DNA of 7,994 nucleotides from Rheinheimera sp. (GTDB lineage Bacteria > Pseudomonadota > Gammaproteobacteria > Enterobacterales > Alteromonadaceae). The DNA is taken from the NCBI RefSeq assembly GCF_020217005.1, contig NZ_JAIWOI010000370.1, positions 1-7,994 on the forward strand. The letters run 5' to 3'. Each line of letters opens with the position of its first letter. Within the stretch, counting starts at the first letter, position 1. Shown piece after piece: positions 5,761 to 7,994 of the stretch. Under the pieces are notes generated by a model. It was given only the letters and a program-made list of their open reading frames with translations, ran no database searches and was not told the DNA's origin. Made by a program: the position numbers and the translations under genes.

Positions 5761-5783
5761 CACTTCGATCTAAATGAAGCTCA

Positions 5784-7124
5784 TCAAAACCAGCGATCTT
5801 TTACCATGCCGTAATGGAAATAGCCCCATTGGCCTAAACGCCGCAGCGCGGGCAAGGGAAATTTAGGCAAAGCCGACTGATACAGCGGGATTTCTGGCAA
5901 CGTCAGACCCATCACACGTTCAGCCAGGCGTTTACCCGCCTGCACAGAAAAGGTCAGGCCGCTGCCACAATAGCCCATGCTGTACAGCACATTACCCTTG
6001 TCATCGGCTTGCGCCAGATGCGGAATATCGTCCAGTGTCATACAAATCCAGCCTGACCAGCTGTAGTCATAACGCAATTGTTGCAAAGCCGGAAAGCTGA
6101 GTTTAAGTACGTCCAGCAAACGTTTGGCGAAATAAGGATCTTCAGCGCCCTGGCCTGTAATAGCACCGCGGCCTCCGAACAGTATCCTGTTGTCCGGCAG
6201 TTTACGGTAGTAGTACTTCAGTGCTCTGGTGTCCATAATCACCTGCGAGGTTAAGAAGTTACAGGCGGCTAACTGAGCTTCAGACAAAGGTTCAGTGACA
6301 ATAATTTGTGACAGCACGGGCAAAGTGCGCTCTTGCACACCGCTGTGCAGCAGCTTTGGGGTATAACCGTTACTGGCAATCACCACTTTTTTGGCGCGCA
6401 CCACTCCTTGTGGGGTGAGCAGTAACTGTTGATCAGCATCCTGTTGCCACTGAGTGACAGGACTTGCACTATAAATTTTTGCTCCGGCTTGTCGTGCCAG
6501 TTGCTGATAACCCCAGGCCAGTTTTAATGGATTAACGCCAAAACCATCGTAAAAACGTAAGGCTGCATAGGCATGTTGGTCGGCAACAAATTTCTGATGC
6601 AGCTCGTCACGGCTGAACATCTCCACCTGATAACCAAATTCTTTTTGCAACAAACTGGCCTGTTGCTGCAGAGTTTTGACCATAGAAGGTTTATGCGCCA
6701 TGCGCAGATAACCGGCTTCCTGCTGGTCACACTCTATGCCAGTGGCAATCAATGCTTTGACGGTTTCAAGACCGGCACAAAATTCGTTGTAAATGCCATG
6801 CATGGCGGCTTCACCATACTGCGAACGCATCACTGAATAAGGCTTTCGGCCGGAGGATTTTAGTACAAAACCTGCGTTACGGCCGCTACAACCCCAGGCG
6901 GTTTGGTTGGCTTCCAGCACCACAGCTTTAACGCCATGTTCAGTGGCCAGATGATAAGCACAGGACAAGCCGGTATAACCAGCGCCAATAATGGCCACGT
7001 CTACTGTCAGATCCTGTTGCAACTGGCCATCATCAGCAGGAGCTGTGCCTGAATGCGCCGCCCAATAGCTAGTTGGCAACGCTTGGCCCTGGCCCGGATG
7101 AGGGTCTAATAGCGGGTCGTACAT
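5784..7124 (-). CDS. FAD-dependent amine/amino-acid oxidoreductase (DAO family, PuuB-like)
   Basis: A 446-residue cytosolic flavoenzyme of the DAO family, the usual size for gamma-glutamylputrescine oxidase-like proteins. The N-terminal WAAHS region precedes the Rossmann FAD-binding motif VAIIGAGYTGLSCAYHL (43-59; GxGxxG at 47-52), with Glu71 in VVLEA to bind the ribose. GCSGRNAGFV (78-87) is the second flavin contact, typical of PuuB/OrdL-type enzymes. Later motifs are YYRKLPDNRILFGGRG (305-320), YSWSGWICMTLDDIPHL (354-370) and GYCGSGLTFSVQAGKRLAE (384-402), which closes the FAD site. The C-terminal YFHYGMVKDRW is also common in this subgroup. Expected chemistry is oxygen-dependent oxidation of an amine or N-substituted amino acid to aldehyde or keto product with H2O2 release; the exact substrate is not readable. 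No other putrescine-pathway gene is present. AGGA seven bases upstream supports ATG 7124. It is divergent from the GNAT gene, 78 bases apart. Confidence 0.92.
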   Translation of the reverse strand: MYDPLLDPHPGQGQALPTSYWAAHSGTAPADDGQLQQDLTVDVAIIGAGYTGLSCAYHLATEHGVKAVVLEANQTAWGCSGRNAGFVLKSSGRKPYSVMRSQYGEAAMHGIYNEFCAGLETVKALIATGIECDQQEAGYLRMAHKPSMVKTLQQQASLLQKEFGYQVEMFSRDELHQKFVADQHAYAALRFYDGFGVNPLKLAWGYQQLARQAGAKIYSASPVTQWQQDADQQLLLTPQGVVRAKKVVIASNGYTPKLLHSGVQERTLPVLSQIIVTEPLSEAQLAACNFLTSQVIMDTRALKYYYRKLPDNRILFGGRGAITGQGAEDPYFAKRLLDVLKLSFPALQQLRYDYSWSGWICMTLDDIPHLAQADDKGNVLYSMGYCGSGLTFSVQAGKRLAERVMGLTLPEIPLYQSALPKFPLPALRRLGQWGYFHYGMVKDRWF

Positions 7125-7174
7125 CCGTTTTTCCTTTTAGTTGTATTGGATGAGAATTTTGGCGATCATGGCAA

Positions 7175-7196
7175 GAACCAAGGCAAAAACCAAGAG
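7175..7196. promoter_or_regulatory. Short direct repeat in the divergent oxidoreductase/GNAT promoter region
   Basis: AACCAAG occurs twice in this patch of the 78-base divergent gap, the copies about 13 bases apart, which is near but not exactly one helical turn. It could be a regulator site shared by the two divergent genes, but A-rich composition makes a chance repeat quite possible. No convincing -35/-10 pair was found for either gene. Confidence 0.2.
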
Positions 7197-7202
7197 TGTT
7201 TT

Positions 7203-7769
7203 ATGTTTTCCAGCGCTATTCAGTACCGCCAGTTGCAATTGCAGGATTACGCTGCCCTGTTGCAATTAGCCAATCAGGTGCATGGTGATGGTTATCTGGA
7301 TGCTCAGTCTCTGGCTTATTACCATCAACTCAGTATTAAACAAGGTATAGATGCCAGTTTTGTCGCTTACGCCGACCAGCAACTGGTAGGTTTTCGTTTA
7401 TGTTGGGCCGCAGGACAATGGCAGCCGGATCCATGGTGCAGTACAGAACTCTGGCAAACCGCTGTGGCCGATACCAGTTACTTTAAATGCAATACCATAG
7501 CGCCACTCTGGCAGGGCCGTGGTATAGGCGGTGAGCTAATGAGTCGCTCTATCGCAGCGTTAAAACAACAAGGTGCCAAAGCCGGCGTTGCGCACTTATG
7601 GCGACAAAGTCCTGGCAATGCCGCAGTGAAGTACTTTACCAAACAAGGTGGGCAGCTGGTTAAAATTCACCCGGACAAATGGCGGGAAGACAGCCATAAC
7701 GGTTATGAATGTGTACGTTGTGGTTTTGATTGTCGCTGTGAGGCCGCCGAGATGATTATCTATTTCTGA
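7203..7769 (+). CDS. GNAT family N-acetyltransferase with C-terminal cysteine cluster
   Basis: A 188-residue acetyl-CoA-dependent acetyltransferase. The N-terminal IQYRQLQLQDYAALLQLANQ pattern (6-25) is the usual first strand and helix, VAYADQQLVGFRL (54-66) is the central hairpin, and APLWQGRGIGGELMSRSI (100-117) contains the acetyl-CoA loop QGRGIGG (104-110). NAAVKYFTKQGGQ (139-151) is the standard late helix and loop. After that the protein has an added tail with C170, C173, C177 and C179 in the form CxxCGxxxCxC, which looks able to bind a zinc ion or iron-sulfur centre; such tails are not part of the core GNAT fold. The substrate is unknown. ATG 7203 was preferred to the upstream TTG because it starts directly before the fold and has AAGAG about eight bases upstream. 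It is divergent from the FAD oxidoreductase, and an ERIC-like repeat starts at the last base of its stop codon. Confidence 0.88.
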   Translation: MFSSAIQYRQLQLQDYAALLQLANQVHGDGYLDAQSLAYYHQLSIKQGIDASFVAYADQQLVGFRLCWAAGQWQPDPWCSTELWQTAVADTSYFKCNTIAPLWQGRGIGGELMSRSIAALKQQGAKAGVAHLWRQSPGNAAVKYFTKQGGQLVKIHPDKWREDSHNGYECVRCGFDCRCEAAEMIIYF

Positions 7770-7896
7770 AAATCCTTCGTCCTTGGCGCCGCAGCGGCGT
7801 TGACTGCGCGATTTCGCCCCAGTCACATAGGACAACTATGCTCCCGGGGTCTCAATCGCTTGTCGCCTTGCTGCACCACCAATGCCTTTGGATTTT
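7769..7896. repeat. ERIC-like element, copy 1 (complete, 128 bp)
   Basis: Terminal inverted repeats AAAATCC (7769-7775) and GGATTTT (7890-7896) bound a 128-base unit, almost the 127 bases of the canonical enterobacterial repetitive intergenic consensus. The centre holds the diagnostic palindrome: CCCC-AGTCACATAG (7817-7830), loop, then CTATG and CCCGGGG (7836-7849). The downstream CGCTTGTCGCCTTGCTGCA (7857-7875) corresponds to the ERIC right half as I remember it. No protein is encoded. Transcribed from the GNAT gene it would fold as a strong 3' hairpin, as reported for ERICs in other genomes. Confidence 0.82.
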
Positions 7897-7994
7897 ATCC
7901 TGCGTCCTTGGCGCCGCAGCGGCGTTGACTGCTTTCGCTCACCCCGGTCACATAGGTTTACTATGTTCCCGGGGATTCACTCTTTTGTCGCCTT
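7894..7994. repeat. ERIC-like element, copy 2 (truncated by the window edge)
   Basis: A second unit follows head to tail at an offset of 125 bases. Positions 7903-7932 are identical to 7778-7807 (30 bases). Its core is even closer to the ERIC consensus: TTCGCTCACCCCGGTCAC (7934-7951), the CATAG/CTATG hairpin (7951-7965), then CCCGGGGATTCACTC (7968-7982) and TTGTCGCCTT (7985-7994). The right end lies outside the window, so further copies may follow. Confidence 0.82.

Noticed and set aside
6524..6836. ORFs on both strands within the FAD oxidoreductase gene
   Set aside because: These are frame shadows of a gene with complete motifs from end to end.
7146..7202. N-terminal extension of the cysteine-tailed GNAT from TTG
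   Set aside because: The added 19 residues are polar, low in complexity and outside the GNAT fold. They would also cover the divergent promoter region.
7596..7835. Minus-strand ORF running from the ERIC-like repeat into the GNAT gene
   Set aside because: Its first part is repeat sequence and the rest is antisense to conserved GNAT codons.
7769..7994. CRISPR array
   Set aside because: There are only two units of about 125 bases with internal palindromes and no short regular repeats with variable spacers.

Overview
This window most likely comes from a Gammaproteobacterium of the Alteromonadales/Chromatiaceae type (Rheinheimera or Alishewanella-like). That placement is inferred from the style of the proteins, roughly balanced base composition, an SBP_bac_3-GGDEF sensor, a Wzi-family outer-membrane protein and ERIC-like intergenic repeats; no rRNA or other marker gene is present to prove it. 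I see eight well-supported protein genes, one probable small gene, no tRNA or rRNA gene that passes a structural check, no transposase and no CRISPR array.

Layout from left to right. Bases 1-153 are a repeat-like element with a long inverted repeat, and it runs up to the start of an Lrp/AsnC regulator (+). Facing it, and overlapping its stop codon by 17 bp, is a membrane diguanylate cyclase (-). Next on the minus strand are a glycine-zipper envelope protein with a clear intrinsic terminator, then a Wzi-type outer-membrane protein, then a short GNAT acetyltransferase. A secreted solute-binding protein is divergent from that acetyltransferase (+), and its 3' end overlaps a small lysine-rich ORF (-). 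A 180-bp structured gap with hairpins and a tRNA-like patch follows. Then come a PuuB-like FAD amine oxidoreductase (-) and a divergent GNAT acetyltransferase with a C-terminal cysteine cluster (+). The right edge holds two tandem ERIC-like elements, the second cut by the window end.

Functionally this is mostly a mixed chromosomal neighbourhood, not one obvious system. Three themes are present: small-molecule sensing or uptake (two periplasmic SBP_bac_3 domains, one linked to c-di-GMP synthesis), cell-envelope maintenance (glycine zipper, Wzi), and nitrogen/amine metabolism (FAD oxidoreductase with a divergent acetyltransferase, possibly also the Lrp-type regulator). Linking them is inference; each gene appears to have its own transcription signals. 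The most interesting non-genic features are the ERIC-like tandem that starts at the last base of a stop codon, the left repeat that seems to supply a ribosome binding site, and the structured gap at 5604-5783.
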